From: Sphingobacteriales bacterium
GTDB lineage: Bacteria > Bacteroidota > Bacteroidia > Chitinophagales > CAIOSU01
Direction: 5' to 3'
NCBI GenBank assembly: GCA_027486795.1
Contig: JAIXOI010000011.1
Coordinates: 42,868-106,867, forward strand
DNA: 64,000 nucleotides
The notes under the pieces are model-generated. The model made no database searches, was not told the origin of the DNA, and was given only the letters and a program-made list of their open reading frames with translations. Position numbers and translations under genes: made by a program. How positions within the stretch are numbered: the stretch's first letter is position 1; each line of letters opens with the position of its first letter. Of the stretch, positions 44,720-55,023 are shown piece after piece.

Positions 44720-46585
44720 ATGGACACGATTCTTGCCTTATTCATTATAATACCATTTGTGGGCTTTATTACGAGCCTACTTATACCCGAAAAAAACGAG
44801 AAACTGATTTCTGGGGTGGCTGTATTTGCCACCGGCATGCAGCTATTTAGCACATTGGTTTTTTTAGTTTATTGGGTTATTGCCAAATTCCCTACGCTCA
44901 ATATTAAAGAGCAATCTATTTACCAATCAGGGCATTACGAGTTTTTTATCGATTTATACTTTGATAAAGTAACCGCTACCTACCTATTGGTGGGGGCCAT
45001 ACTTACGTTTCTTATAGCTACTTATAGCCAATACTATTTGCACCGCGAGAAAGGGTATCGTAGGTTTTTCAATACAGTTTTGTTCTTTTATTTGGGTTAC
45101 AACATTACCATCTTTTCCGGCAATTTCGAGACTCTTTTTATCGGTTGGGAAATTCTCGGTGTTTCGTCGTTTTTGCTCATTGCCTTTTACCGAGACCGTT
45201 ATTTGCCTGTGCGCAATGCCTTTAAGGTATTCTCCATCTATCGCCTTGGCGACATTGGTATGATACTGGCCATGTGGATGAGCCATCACTTGTGGCACCA
45301 TAATATCACTTTTGCTGAATTGAACAATTATACCGTGGTTGACCACACCTTAAACGAGCATTTGTACCTAAGCGTGCTTATTTCGTTTATGATTTTACTG
45401 AGTGCAGCCGTGAAATCGGCCCAGTTTCCGTTTACCTCTTGGTTGCCTCGGGCTATGGAAGGTCCTACCCCATCTAGCGCCATATTTTACAGTTCCTTAT
45501 CGGTTCATATAGGGGTGTTTGTGCTGTTGCGCACGTTCTCTTTTTGGGAGCATTTGGTCGGCATTCGCGTTTTAATTGGGCTGTTGGGTTTAGCTACTAG
45601 TATAGCCGCCACTTTCTCAGGCCGGGTGCAGTCTTCTATCAAGTCGCAAGTGGCCTATTCATCGGCAGCGCAAATTGGTATCATTTTTATCGAAGTGGCT
45701 CTAGGGCTCGAAACCTTGGCCCTAATTCACTTTACTAGTAACGCTTTTTTGCGCAGCTACCAGTTGTTGGTTTCGCCATCGGTAGTTACCTACCTCATCC
45801 GCGAAAAGTTTTTTAACTATATGCCATCAACCCCAAAACAAGACCCGGCTTGGCTAACCAAAATAAGATACTCGCTGTATGTATTCAGTGTGCGTGAATG
45901 GCATTTGGATAGTTTTATGTTCCGGTTTCTTTGGAATCCGTTTAAAAAGTTAGGCCGCTTGTTTAGCTTTTTCAATATTAAAATTGCGTTGGGTCTGTTA
46001 CCCATTTACATGGCCGGTATTTTCTTTTACCACAACCAACAGTATTTGTCAGCTTGGGTATTAGGTATGCTACCTACCACCTTTGCAATGATTGGTTTTT
46101 TGATGATACTAAGGGCATTTGTAGAGCGAAAAAAACCGGTTAACAGTTGGTGGCTAGTGGTATTTAGTCATTTTTGGATAGCCTTGGCAGTGTTATACAA
46201 TGAGCTGTTCGATTACTCGCACACGGCCATATACCTTAGTGGTGTGGTAGTATCTGCAATGGTGGGTTATGTTAGTTTGCGTTACTTGCTTAAGCGCGAG
46301 CCAGGCACCGACCTTAATGGTTTCTATGGTCATAGTTATGAGTATGAGAAACTTTCGGGAGTATTTTTGTTGAGCTGCTTGGGCTTGGCCGGTTTCCCTA
46401 TTACCACTACTTTCTTGGGCGAAGATTTGCTGTATAGCCACATTCAAATCGACCAGTTTTTCTTGGCCCTCTTCGTTTCAATGAGCTTTGTTTTCTCGGG
46501 CTTGGCATTGATACGTATGTATGCACGCTTATTCTTAGGCCCACATATAAAAACGTACCACCAAGTTGGTCACAGGTCGTCATAA
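44720..46585 (+). CDS. dabB: inorganic carbon transporter subunit DabB
   Basis: 621-residue membrane protein of the NuoL/MrpA proton-translocating family with about 14-16 transmembrane helices. Core motifs include F-I-G-W-E-I-L-G-V-S-S-F-L-L-I-A-F-Y and S-A-Q-F-P-F-T-S-W-L-P-R-A-M-E-G-P-T-P-S-S-A, with the conserved charged residues of proton channels. As the partner of DabA it is thought to couple the proton gradient to CO2 hydration. Adjacent and co-directional with dabA; no other Nuo or Mrp genes are nearby. Confidence 0.92.
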   Translation: MDTILALFIIIPFVGFITSLLIPEKNEKLISGVAVFATGMQLFSTLVFLVYWVIAKFPTLNIKEQSIYQSGHYEFFIDLYFDKVTATYLLVGAILTFLIATYSQYYLHREKGYRRFFNTVLFFYLGYNITIFSGNFETLFIGWEILGVSSFLLIAFYRDRYLPVRNAFKVFSIYRLGDIGMILAMWMSHHLWHHNITFAELNNYTVVDHTLNEHLYLSVLISFMILLSAAVKSAQFPFTSWLPRAMEGPTPSSAIFYSSLSVHIGVFVLLRTFSFWEHLVGIRVLIGLLGLATSIAATFSGRVQSSIKSQVAYSSAAQIGIIFIEVALGLETLALIHFTSNAFLRSYQLLVSPSVVTYLIREKFFNYMPSTPKQDPAWLTKIRYSLYVFSVREWHLDSFMFRFLWNPFKKLGRLFSFFNIKIALGLLPIYMAGIFFYHNQQYLSAWVLGMLPTTFAMIGFLMILRAFVERKKPVNSWWLVVFSHFWIALAVLYNELFDYSHTAIYLSGVVVSAMVGYVSLRYLLKREPGTDLNGFYGHSYEYEKLSGVFLLSCLGLAGFPITTTFLGEDLLYSHIQIDQFFLALFVSMSFVFSGLALIRMYARLFLGPHIKTYHQVGHRSS

Positions 46586-46618
46586 ACCCTAGATTAAATT
46601 ATTGCCCGCTACTAGAAA

Positions 46619-46651
46619 AGGGTCTTAACGTTGCAGTTGAGACCCTGTTTT
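46619..46651 (+). terminator. terminator after dabB
   Basis: AGGGTCTTAAC, loop GTTGCA (46630-46635), GTTGAGACCCT, then GTTTT. The 11-bp stem has one G-T pair and begins 34 bp after the stop. Confidence 0.8.
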
Positions 46652-46770
46652 AATGGTCATTACTTAGCTTGGGCCTTGAATATCAAAAGATTGGTAGCAT
46701 CAGATTTTCAGAGAATGAGGTTTTTTGACGATTTTGCATCCGATTTTCATGCTTTTCTAAATTAGAATCA

Positions 46771-47355
46771 ATGCCTGATAGGGTAATAGCCAGCATAAAA
46801 AAAATAATTGCCCTCAATCAGCAACAAGAAGAGGCACTAAGGGCGGTTATTAAAACTAAAAAAATTAAACGTAAGGAATATGTTTTGCGCGAGGGGCAAG
46901 TGTGCAACTATGCTACTTTTATAGTAAATGGCAGCCTTAGATACTATTATTTGATAGATGGGGAAGAATACACAGGTCAATTCTTTTTTGAAGATAGCTG
47001 GTATGCCGACTTTGAGAGCTACCTCACTGGCAAGCCTTCTAACGAAAACATAGAGGCATTAGAGGATTGCGAGATTTTACTGCTCTATAAGCACGATTTA
47101 GAAAGTCTTTATGTTCAGCATCCCATATTTGAAAAGTTTGGGCGTGTAATGGTAGAAAATGCATTTCTCGGGTTAAAGAATAAGAATAAGATGCTTACAC
47201 TTGAATCGCCCGAGGAACGCTATCTTTCATTGTTAAACGACCGCCCCTTGGTGTTTAAGCGGGTTCCGTTAAAATACATAGCTTCCTATCTTTCTATTCA
47301 ACCTGAAAGTTTGAGCCGAATTCGTAAGCGGCTTTATATGGACAGAAACTCTTAA
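46771..47355 (+). CDS. Crp/Fnr-family transcriptional regulator (first copy)
   Basis: 194 residues: an N-terminal cyclic-nucleotide-binding-like beta-roll (residues ~10-125) and a C-terminal winged-helix part with recognition segment V-P-L-K-Y-I-A-S-Y-L-S-I-Q-P-E-S-L-S-R-I-R-K-R. It lacks the Fe-S cysteines of FNR (few Cys, none clustered), so it is probably not an oxygen sensor of that type. An inverted repeat overlaps its stop codon, before the next gene. Confidence 0.88.
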   Translation: MPDRVIASIKKIIALNQQQEEALRAVIKTKKIKRKEYVLREGQVCNYATFIVNGSLRYYYLIDGEEYTGQFFFEDSWYADFESYLTGKPSNENIEALEDCEILLLYKHDLESLYVQHPIFEKFGRVMVENAFLGLKNKNKMLTLESPEERYLSLLNDRPLVFKRVPLKYIASYLSIQPESLSRIRKRLYMDRNS

Positions 47356-47365
47356 CCCAAGTCAA
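47352..47365. promoter_or_regulatory. FNR-like inverted repeat (first copy)
   Basis: TTAAC-CCAA-GTCAA, one mismatch from TTGAC-N4-GTCAA. It lies between a Crp/Fnr gene and the barrel gene, about 40 bp upstream of a -7-like TTACTTTG. Confidence 0.5.
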
Positions 47366-47417
47366 TTTTATAGCCATTGTTTCAACGGAACTTTACTTTG
47401 TACTAAAACTAGTTACA

Positions 47418-48050
47418 ATGATAAAGCAAATATTGATTGCCTTGATGCTTCTATGTGGCGCAATGGCTGTAAATGGTCAAAACACTATTAAAAAGGCTCG
47501 TTTATATGGCGAAGTGGGCCTTGGATTTGGCAAAACGCTATTCTTCGGGAACACCAAATCGAATCTTAACAAAGGACTGGGTGGTACCTTTAAGCCAGGT
47601 AGCGGCAACAACCTGATGATGGCATTTTATGTTGCCCCTGAAAAATGGAAAGGATTTGGCATAGGCTCGCGCATTAAAGGCACCTTCGGTATGTCTGTTG
47701 AAGGCGATTTTGGCGATAGCTATATTTTCAACTACTACAATCTATCCATTTCCAGCAAATATTACTTGTTAAAGCGAGAATTTAACAAGGGGCTGTACGT
47801 TAGGGCAGGTGTGGGCTTTGGTCAGTTTACCAGCAAACGCGACAGTGAAGAGGATAAAGTATACAAGCACCAGTATGGCATTGGCGGAACTTATACAGGT
47901 AGTGTAGGATGGTCTTTTCCTATTAAGAAGGTAACGCTAAACATTGAAGCGGAATTTGAATATTCTAACCGTGGTGGCACTATTGACGGGTTGGGAGATG
48001 CTTCTTTCGGTAGTGGACAAGCTGGGGGTAATATTTATCTGGCTTTTTAG
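47418..48050 (+). CDS. outer-membrane beta-barrel protein
   Basis: 210 residues. Signal peptide (M-I-K-Q-I-L-I-A-L-M-L-L..., cleavage at V-N-G-Q), then amphipathic strands with aromatic girdles and a final strand ending Q-A-G-G-N-I-Y-L-A-F. An 8-strand OmpX/porin-like barrel is likely. Expression may be controlled by the upstream Crp/Fnr gene (inference from position). Confidence 0.75.
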   Translation: MIKQILIALMLLCGAMAVNGQNTIKKARLYGEVGLGFGKTLFFGNTKSNLNKGLGGTFKPGSGNNLMMAFYVAPEKWKGFGIGSRIKGTFGMSVEGDFGDSYIFNYYNLSISSKYYLLKREFNKGLYVRAGVGFGQFTSKRDSEEDKVYKHQYGIGGTYTGSVGWSFPIKKVTLNIEAEFEYSNRGGTIDGLGDASFGSGQAGGNIYLAF

Positions 48051-48070
48051 GGTAAGATCCATATAAAAAA

Positions 48071-48095
48071 GGGCCACAACGAAAGTTGCGGCCCC
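48071..48095. terminator. shared terminator hairpin
   Basis: GGGCCACAAC, CGAAA-type loop, GTTGCGGCCC with T-rich flanks on both sides (AAAAAA before, ATTTTAATT after). It ends both the barrel gene and the convergent OmpA-family gene. Confidence 0.75.
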
Positions 48096-48122
48096 GATTT
48101 TAATTCTTGCATTTAGCTACAA

Positions 48123-50417
48123 TTACTCAAACTTAATCGTCATCTCCACCCTGCGGTTTTTAGCGCGGCCTTCGGTAGTAGCGTTGGTAGCTATCGGCTG
48201 GGTTTCGCCAAAATACTCTACAATTAGTTGTTCGGCTTTCACACCACGCTCGGTCATGGCTTTGGCAACCGCTTCAGCCCTAGCTTTGCTTAGCTTCATG
48301 TTCAAATCATCGCTACCTACATCGTCGGTGTGGCCAGCTATCACTAGTTTGTAACTTGGGTTCTCGATAAGGAATTGTGCCAAATCGGTAAGCGTAGCAA
48401 ACGATGATTGCTTGATAATGGCTTTGCCTGTTTCAAACTCTAGGTTGTCGAAGGCACGTTTAACAATCTCTGCTTCGGCAGCTTTAAGGCGAGGGCAACC
48501 TTCGTTATCGGCAGGGCCTGGGGTTTTAGGGCATTTGTCTACATTGTCCAAAACGCCATCGCCGTCCAAATCGCCCCAAGGGCAACCAGCATTATCCCTA
48601 GCACCGGCTTCATCAGGGCAACGGTCTACGTTATCTAGCACGCCATCCTTATCGCGGTCTCCCCATGGGCAACCAACATTTTCACGCGGTCCGGCCACAT
48701 CTGGGCAATTGTCCACGTTATCTGTTAGGCCATCGCCGTCTTTATCACCCCATGGGCAGCCTTTGTTTTCTTTCGGGCCAAATTCGTTAGGGCAACCGTC
48801 TTCGGCATTAACTATACCGTCGCCATCTAGGTCAGGGTAAGGGCAACCTTTATTATCTTTCGGGCCAAACTCATTAGGGCATTGGTCTTGGTCGTCGGGT
48901 AAGCCATCGGCATCGGTATCGGGGCAGCCAGCAAACTCCCAAACACCTGCATTTTTAGGGCAATTGTCTTTTCGGTTGCTAACTTTATCCTTGTCCCTAT
49001 CCTTAGGTTTGCCATAAGTTATTGGCACTTTCAAGCCCATATAAAAATCGGCACCATATACGCTGTTGCTAGCTAAACCGAGCAAATTGTTAGTGCCAAA
49101 AAACAATACGCCCAAGCGAATGGAACTACCCAACATTACTTGTTTATCCGTATTAACGCTGAATGGTACTGCAAAATCGAACCATTTGTGCTCAAAACGC
49201 GGGGTAATGCTGAAGGTGCTCTGTTGGCGCAATTTACTCTCCAAGTTTTTACGACGGAATGAGCCATAGGCCGTAAAGTTGGCATAAAAGCCCCTCCAGA
49301 TATTATAGTCTACCTGCAAGCTCATCGCCGTTGGCAACCGCATGGTAAAAGTTTCGCCGGTAGTTTGTGTAAAGTTGAAGTTTTTGGCAATAGTGTCGTT
49401 AAAGTCTTCAATGGAGTTCACTTCAAAATCGCCGATGTAATAATCGTTTATGTTGGCGTTAAAGTTGGCGCTAATGTCGCCTTTCTGGAACCGAACCCTG
49501 CCAATATCCAAAATAGAAAGGCCAATTTTAAGCTTATACTTGTTTTTGTCTTTACGGTAGAGACCCGTTTTGCCGTCCATATCATAGGTATAGGTGTCCT
49601 CGCTTTTGCGGAACTCGTACACAAAGCCCATGTCGAAGCCAACGGTAGGGTCTGATATGAATTTGTACTCAACGCCATCGGTATTGAAATCGAAATTGGT
49701 ACTGTGTCCGTACTTAACATCGCTATTAAACAAAGACAACGTATCGTCGTTAGTGAAGTTGTATGATAAGTCGTCAACAAACAAATAAGCAGCGCCCATA
49801 CCTTGCAATAACTTGGCAGTTACGGCTCCTTTTAAATAGTGTCTGCCAATTTGGAAAATCTCGCGACCATAGGTAATTCCATACTCGGCCCAACTCATGT
49901 ATTGCGCACTAAGTCGCTGGTTGCCAAGGTTTTGTTGCCAAAGTTGCGGATAATCCAATCCCTCCCACGATAGCCGCGCCAGCTCGGGCGTTACATTATC
50001 AAGGTTAACGGTGGTACGAAAGCGCGAAGTAAAGGCAACCGCGTTTTTATGGCCGATATTGAACGAGAACGACGGGCCCAGCACATCCAAGTTTAAATAA
50101 ACATACTTGTTGTTGCTGTTTTCCTTAATGCGCAGGTAGGTATCCTGAAAATCGGCATTCTCATCATAATTGGTTCTGAGGTCTTTGGCACGCAGGCTAA
50201 CATAATTGTTTGAGAAAGTGCCTTGAAAGCTCACCAAATTGAGGTCAAACTTCATTCTGTTATCAACAACTGAGGCGGGTTGTAGTAGCAACCCGTGTAC
50301 ACCCGAATAGTTGCTGTTTGTAAACCCCAGATATTGCTGGGCTTGGATGGTATTGGCCATAGCCAATATTATAATTAGGGTAAACAACCTTAAAGTCAAT
50401 AGTAGACTTTTCTTCAT
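48123..50417 (-). CDS. DUF5723 - thrombospondin type 3 - OmpA family protein
   Basis: About 764 residues from ATG 50417 (M-K-K-S-L-L-L-T-L-R-L-F), giving a clean signal peptide; the 50501 start adds a non-signal leader. A DUF5723 outer-membrane barrel occupies most of the first ~480 residues (S-G-V-H-G-L-L-L-Q-P-A-S). Then come six or so calcium-binding thrombospondin type 3 repeats (D-x-D-x-D-G, C-P-x-x-x-G), and last an OmpA-like peptidoglycan-binding domain (I-A-G-H-T-D-D-V-G and N-R-R-V-E-M). Probably links outer membrane and wall; related proteins support gliding or T9SS. Confidence 0.9.
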   Translation of the reverse strand: MKKSLLLTLRLFTLIIILAMANTIQAQQYLGFTNSNYSGVHGLLLQPASVVDNRMKFDLNLVSFQGTFSNNYVSLRAKDLRTNYDENADFQDTYLRIKENSNNKYVYLNLDVLGPSFSFNIGHKNAVAFTSRFRTTVNLDNVTPELARLSWEGLDYPQLWQQNLGNQRLSAQYMSWAEYGITYGREIFQIGRHYLKGAVTAKLLQGMGAAYLFVDDLSYNFTNDDTLSLFNSDVKYGHSTNFDFNTDGVEYKFISDPTVGFDMGFVYEFRKSEDTYTYDMDGKTGLYRKDKNKYKLKIGLSILDIGRVRFQKGDISANFNANINDYYIGDFEVNSIEDFNDTIAKNFNFTQTTGETFTMRLPTAMSLQVDYNIWRGFYANFTAYGSFRRKNLESKLRQQSTFSITPRFEHKWFDFAVPFSVNTDKQVMLGSSIRLGVLFFGTNNLLGLASNSVYGADFYMGLKVPITYGKPKDRDKDKVSNRKDNCPKNAGVWEFAGCPDTDADGLPDDQDQCPNEFGPKDNKGCPYPDLDGDGIVNAEDGCPNEFGPKENKGCPWGDKDGDGLTDNVDNCPDVAGPRENVGCPWGDRDKDGVLDNVDRCPDEAGARDNAGCPWGDLDGDGVLDNVDKCPKTPGPADNEGCPRLKAAEAEIVKRAFDNLEFETGKAIIKQSSFATLTDLAQFLIENPSYKLVIAGHTDDVGSDDLNMKLSKARAEAVAKAMTERGVKAEQLIVEYFGETQPIATNATTEGRAKNRRVEMTIKFE

Positions 50418-50660
50418 AGTAAATGGTTTTGGTGAGTCAAAAATAGCTTTTTTAATAGTTCCCAACCCAACATTAGCCAAGTTGATATCCACAAGATGCA
50501 TGTGTTTTTATCCAATTTTCTTACAATATAAGGTTTTTAAAGGAGAATAAACCAACGCTTTTGGTTTCGCAAAGGGGGTGCCCTACACCGTACTTTAGTA
50601 TTAACATGTATTCTTCTGTAACCAATTGGAAAATAGTTTTTTCCATACCCGAAAAGTAAC

Positions 50661-50668
50661 TATCTTTG
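50661..50668 (+). promoter_or_regulatory. -7 element of the ATP synthase operon
   Basis: TATCTTTG, exact match to TAnnTTTG, 35 bp upstream of the atpB start. A T-rich stretch lies at -33 but no clear TTTG. Confidence 0.55.
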
Positions 50669-50702
50669 CAGCGGATTTAGAAAAAGTACGTCCGGTTCCG
50701 TG

Positions 50703-51884
50703 ATGAATAAGAGTAACTTTTCAATATTTACGCTGGTTTTAGCCGTATTCGGTCTATTTCAAGTTAGTACTGTAAAGGCTGGCGAACTCGCAGAAGCTGA
50801 GTTTGACGCCAAAGAAATGATCATGCATCACATCAGCGATGCCCACGATTGGCACGTAGCGGGTCATTTTTCCATTCCGCTTCCCGTTATTTTGTACGTT
50901 CCAGGCTCAGGTTTGGATTTCTTTATGTCTAGTGAGTTCCATCACGACGATAACGCTCAAGTGCTAGCGAAAGGCAAATACTTAAAGTACCATGGTGTTA
51001 TCTACATAGCCGATGAGCATGGCAAATTAGACTTTGGTCATGAAGAGCCTATTGTTGGTAACGAAGTAGCTGAAGAACTTGATTTGATCTCTGGCGAACA
51101 AGACGAAGCCCTACCAGTTGATGCGCATGCCGACGTCGCTCATGGCTACCCTAATAACGCCAAACCCCTTGATTTTAGCATAACTCGCAACGTCGCTTCT
51201 ATTTTCGTTTCCATGTTGTTATTGTTGTTGTTGTTTGGTGCAGTTGCCCGCTCATACGATAAAAACGGAGTTGCCCGTGGTATTGGTGCCTTCTTGGAGC
51301 CCTTAATTGTTTTCGTGCGCGATGAGATAGCAATACCCAACATTGGCGAGAAAAAGTATGGCAAATACCTACCTTATCTGCTTACCGTGTTTTTCTTTAT
51401 TTGGATAAACAACCTAATGGGCTTGGTTCCTTTCTTCCCAGGTGGTTCAAACGTAACCGGTAACATCTCTATTACTTTTGTGTTGGCCGTTATCACTTAC
51501 GTTATTACTACCGTTAGTGGCAACAAAGACTACTGGATGCACATTTTCTGGATGCCAGGCGTACCAGTTGTTATTCGTCCTATATTAGCGGTTATTGAGT
51601 TAATAGGTACGCTTACTAAGCCTTTTGCTTTGATGATGCGTTTGTTTGCAAACATTGCAGCAGGACACATATTGATATTGGCTTTGATTGCTTTGATATT
51701 TATTTTCAAAACCGCATACATGGGCTTTGTATCAATACCTTTTGTGGTATTTATGAGTACATTGGAGTTGTTGGTTGCGGCATTGCAGGCATATATATTT
51801 ACGTTGCTTTCTGCTTTGTTTATTGGTATGGCCGTTGCTGAGCACGACCATGGCCACGAGCACGGCGCTGAAGCACACCATTGA
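50703..51884 (+). CDS. atpB: ATP synthase subunit a
   Basis: 393 residues. A Sec-type N-terminus and a ~140-residue periplasmic extension with His-rich patches precede the usual membrane domain, which carries the essential Arg in F-A-L-M-M-R-L-F-A-N. Ends in a His-rich tail (H-D-H-G-H-E-H-G). I use ATG 50703; the frame could start 3 bp earlier at a GTG. First gene of the F0F1 operon in this window. Confidence 0.93.
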   Translation: MNKSNFSIFTLVLAVFGLFQVSTVKAGELAEAEFDAKEMIMHHISDAHDWHVAGHFSIPLPVILYVPGSGLDFFMSSEFHHDDNAQVLAKGKYLKYHGVIYIADEHGKLDFGHEEPIVGNEVAEELDLISGEQDEALPVDAHADVAHGYPNNAKPLDFSITRNVASIFVSMLLLLLLFGAVARSYDKNGVARGIGAFLEPLIVFVRDEIAIPNIGEKKYGKYLPYLLTVFFFIWINNLMGLVPFFPGGSNVTGNISITFVLAVITYVITTVSGNKDYWMHIFWMPGVPVVIRPILAVIELIGTLTKPFALMMRLFANIAAGHILILALIALIFIFKTAYMGFVSIPFVVFMSTLELLVAALQAYIFTLLSALFIGMAVAEHDHGHEHGAEAHH

Positions 51885-51890
51885 GTTTGA

Positions 51891-52136
<246 letters not shown>

Positions 52137-52149
52137 AAAACTGGTTAAT

Positions 52150-52174
52150 GGTCTGCAACGGTTGGTTGCAGACC
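52150..52174 (+). other. intercistronic hairpin between atpE and atpF
   Basis: GGTCTGCAAC, loop GGTTG, GTTGCAGACC: a perfect 10-bp stem 13 bp after atpE, with no strong U run. Such hairpins can cause partial termination or protect the atpE message, which suits the high subunit-c stoichiometry (inference). Confidence 0.7.
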
Positions 52175-52189
52175 TTACCCACTTTTAGT

Positions 52190-52268
52190 TTACGATTTAA
52201 GTATTTTTGATTGGCGATTGTTAATCAAAAAGACCAAATCGAAAATCGTCAGTCAAAAATCGAAAAAT
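52190..52268. repeat. degenerate echo-type repeat in the atpE-atpF gap
   Basis: Words built on TTGATTGGCGATTG, AATCAAAAAGACC, AAATCGAAAATCG and AGTCAAAAATCG follow one another just before atpF, in the same style as the other junctions. Confidence 0.5.
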
Positions 52269-52275
52269 ATCCATC

Positions 52276-52770
52276 ATGGAGTTATTAACCCCCTCGATAG
52301 GTTTGGTGTTTTGGGCAACAGTTGCCTTCTTACTTTTGTTGATTTTGTTGCGCAAGTTTGCGTGGACCCCAATTCTTACCTCAGTAAAAGAGCGTGAGCA
52401 CCGCATTACAGATGCAGTGTTGCAAGCCGAGAAAGCTCGTGCCGAAATGGCTGCCCTTAGTGCTAACAACGAGCGTTTGCTCAACGAGGCCCGTGAAGAG
52501 CGCGCCATCATCATCAAAGAAGCCAAAGCCGTTGGCGATAAGCTGATTGCCGATGCTAAAGAGAAAGCCGGTGTAGAGTTCAATAAGAAAGTGGCTGATG
52601 CCGCCCGCGAAATTGAGAACCAAAAAATGGCTGCCCTTACCGAAGTGAAAAACTATGCCGGTAAAATGGCCTTGGAAATTGCAGAGAAAGTATTGAAGAA
52701 AGAATTTTCTGACCCACAGAAACAACAGAGCTATGCAGCCGAGTTGGTGGATGACCTGAAACTGAACTAA
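52276..52770 (+). CDS. atpF: ATP synthase subunit b
   Basis: 164 residues. One N-terminal membrane helix (L-V-F-W-A-T-V-A-F-L-L-L-L-I-L-L) is followed by a long charged helix forming the peripheral stalk. Ends 1 bp before atpH. Confidence 0.95.
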   Translation: MELLTPSIGLVFWATVAFLLLLILLRKFAWTPILTSVKEREHRITDAVLQAEKARAEMAALSANNERLLNEAREERAIIIKEAKAVGDKLIADAKEKAGVEFNKKVADAAREIENQKMAALTEVKNYAGKMALEIAEKVLKKEFSDPQKQQSYAAELVDDLKLN

Positions 52771-52771
52771 T

Positions 52772-53332
52772 ATGTCGGCAATTCGTTTAGCATCGCGCTA
52801 TGCCAAATCGTTGTTTGACCTATCACTAGAGTTAGGCCAAGTGGAAGAGGTGTTTGCGGATATGAAGCAGGTGGCTGCCGTTATTGGCGCCAGCCGCGAG
52901 TTGAAGGTGATGTTGAAAAACCCCATCATCAACACCGAGAAAAAGCACAAAGTAGTGGATGCTATTTTTGGTAAAGACTCCAACAAAATCACAAAAACCT
53001 TTTTGACCCTGATGGTGAAAAAAGGCCGTGAAGCCTATTTGGAAGACATAGCCAAAAGCTTCATTCAGTTATACAACAAGTATAAGCACATTACCCCAGT
53101 AAAAATTACTACCGCCATTCAATTCGATAAAGCCTACACCGATGAGTTGGTGGCTAAGTTGAAGAGCAAAACAGGCATTGCAAACGCTCAGATAAAAGTG
53201 GCAGTAGACGAGACCCTGATTGGCGGATTTGTGTTGCAATACGAAGACAAATTATACGACGCCAGTGTGTCGCACAAACTGGAATTGCTGGAGAAAGGTT
53301 TCAGCCAAAACCAATTTGTAAAAGCATTTTGA
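52772..53332 (+). CDS. atpH: ATP synthase subunit delta
   Basis: 186 residues linking the peripheral stalk to F1. N-terminal six-helix domain begins A-S-R-Y-A-K-S-L-F-D-L; C-terminal motif G-G-F-V-L-Q-Y-E-D-K-L-Y-D-A-S-V is typical. Directly abuts atpF. Confidence 0.95.
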   Translation: MSAIRLASRYAKSLFDLSLELGQVEEVFADMKQVAAVIGASRELKVMLKNPIINTEKKHKVVDAIFGKDSNKITKTFLTLMVKKGREAYLEDIAKSFIQLYNKYKHITPVKITTAIQFDKAYTDELVAKLKSKTGIANAQIKVAVDETLIGGFVLQYEDKLYDASVSHKLELLEKGFSQNQFVKAF

Positions 53333-53377
53333 GTAAGTAGAAACAAAGCATTTAACCCAAATAAAAATTATAATTCC

Positions 53378-54955
53378 ATGGTTGAGGTAAAACCAGACGA
53401 GATTAGTGCCATCCTTAGGGAGCAACTATCAAACTTCAAAACCGAAGCAGAACTGGAAGAAGTAGGCACCGTACTGCAAGTAGGTGACGGTATTGCCCGT
53501 GTATATGGTTTGAACCATGTACGTGCTGGTGAGCTTGTTGAGTTCGAAAATGGCGTTCGCGCTATTGCCCTAAACCTGGAAGAAGACAACGTGGGTGTTG
53601 TATTGATGGGTAGCTGGGATACTATTAAAGAAGGTGATACAGTGCGCCGTACTAGCAAAATTGCCTCTATTAAAGTAGGTAATGGTATGGCCGGACGTGT
53701 AGTAAACACGCTTGGAGAGCCTATTGATGGTAAAGGACCAATTGCTGGAGAGTTGTACGAGATGCCATTGGAGCGCAAAGCCCCAGGGGTTATCTACCGT
53801 CAGCCGGTTACTGAGCCGTTGCAAACTGGTATCAAATCTATCGATGCGATGATACCTGTAGGTCGTGGCCAACGTGAGTTGATTATCGGTGACCGCCAAA
53901 CTGGTAAAACCGCTATTGCTCTGGATACCATCATCAACCAGAAAGAATTTTACGATCGTGGAGAGCCTGTATACTGCATTTATGTAGCTTGTGGCCAAAA
54001 AGCCTCTACCGTAGCCAACGTAGCCCGTACCCTTGAGGAGCGTGGTGCTATGCCATATACTGTTATTGTTGCATCATCGGCTGCTGACCCTGCTCCGATG
54101 CAGTTTTATGCACCGTTTGCTGGTGTAGCTATTGGCGAGTTTTTCCGTGATACTGGTCGTCCGGCATTGATTGTATTTGATGATTTGTCGAAACAAGCAG
54201 TAGCTTACCGTGAGGTATCGTTGCTATTGAAACGCCCTCCAGGTCGTGAAGCTTACCCTGGCGACGTATTCTACCTACACAGCCGTTTGCTGGAGCGTGC
54301 CGCCAAAGTTATTAATAACGATGGCATTGCCGCTAGTATGAACGACCTGCCGGAATCGTTGAAAGGCATTGTGAAAGGTGGTGGTTCATTGACTGCATTG
54401 CCTATCATCGAAACCCAAGCGGGCGACGTATCAGCTTACATTCCTACCAACGTAATCTCTATTACCGATGGTCAGATTTTCTTGGAAGCTAACTTGTTTA
54501 ACGCAGGTGTTCGCCCGGCTATTAACGTTGGTATCTCGGTAAGCCGCGTAGGTGGTAACGCCCAGATTAAATCAATGAAAAAAGTTGCTGGTACTTTGAA
54601 ACTTGACCAAGCACAATATCGCGAATTGGAGGCTTTCTCAAAATTCGGTTCTGACTTGGATACTGCCACCAAAAACATTTTGGATAAAGGTGCTAAAAAC
54701 GTGGAAATCTTGAAACAAGGTTTGCATGCTCCAATGTCAGTTGAGAAGCAAATTGCTATCATTTACGCTGGTACCAAAGGTTTGTTGAAAGAAGTACCTC
54801 TTAACAAGGTAAAATCTTTTGAAAGCGAATACCTTACCCAACTAGAGACCCGTTTCCCGAACGTATTGGCCGAATTGAAAGCCGGTAGGTTGACTGACGA
54901 GGTTGAGAAGACATTGGTTGAAGTATCTAAAGAAGTATCATTGTTGTATAAATAA
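53378..54955 (+). CDS. atpA: ATP synthase subunit alpha
   Basis: 525 residues, complete. Walker A is G-D-R-Q-T-G-K-T. Further signatures are [12 protein letters not shown] and S-I-T-D-G-Q-I. Regulatory nucleotide-binding subunit of F1. Confidence 0.97.
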   Translation: MVEVKPDEISAILREQLSNFKTEAELEEVGTVLQVGDGIARVYGLNHVRAGELVEFENGVRAIALNLEEDNVGVVLMGSWDTIKEGDTVRRTSKIASIKVGNGMAGRVVNTLGEPIDGKGPIAGELYEMPLERKAPGVIYRQPVTEPLQTGIKSIDAMIPVGRGQRELIIGDRQTGKTAIALDTIINQKEFYDRGEPVYCIYVACGQKASTVANVARTLEERGAMPYTVIVASSAADPAPMQFYAPFAGVAIGEFFRDTGRPALIVFDDLSKQAVAYREVSLLLKRPPGREAYPGDVFYLHSRLLERAAKVINNDGIAASMNDLPESLKGIVKGGGSLTALPIIETQAGDVSAYIPTNVISITDGQIFLEANLFNAGVRPAINVGISVSRVGGNAQIKSMKKVAGTLKLDQAQYRELEAFSKFGSDLDTATKNILDKGAKNVEILKQGLHAPMSVEKQIAIIYAGTKGLLKEVPLNKVKSFESEYLTQLETRFPNVLAELKAGRLTDEVEKTLVEVSKEVSLLYK

Positions 54956-55023
54956 GCATGATGGCTGAATGCCTGAATGTAACGTTTCATATTTGTCATC
55001 TGTCATTTCTTATTTAATTTAAG

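Noticed and set aside
48412..48840. Plus-strand open frame opposite the thrombospondin repeats
   Set aside because: Shadow of the D-x-D-x-D-G repeat codons; no independent support.
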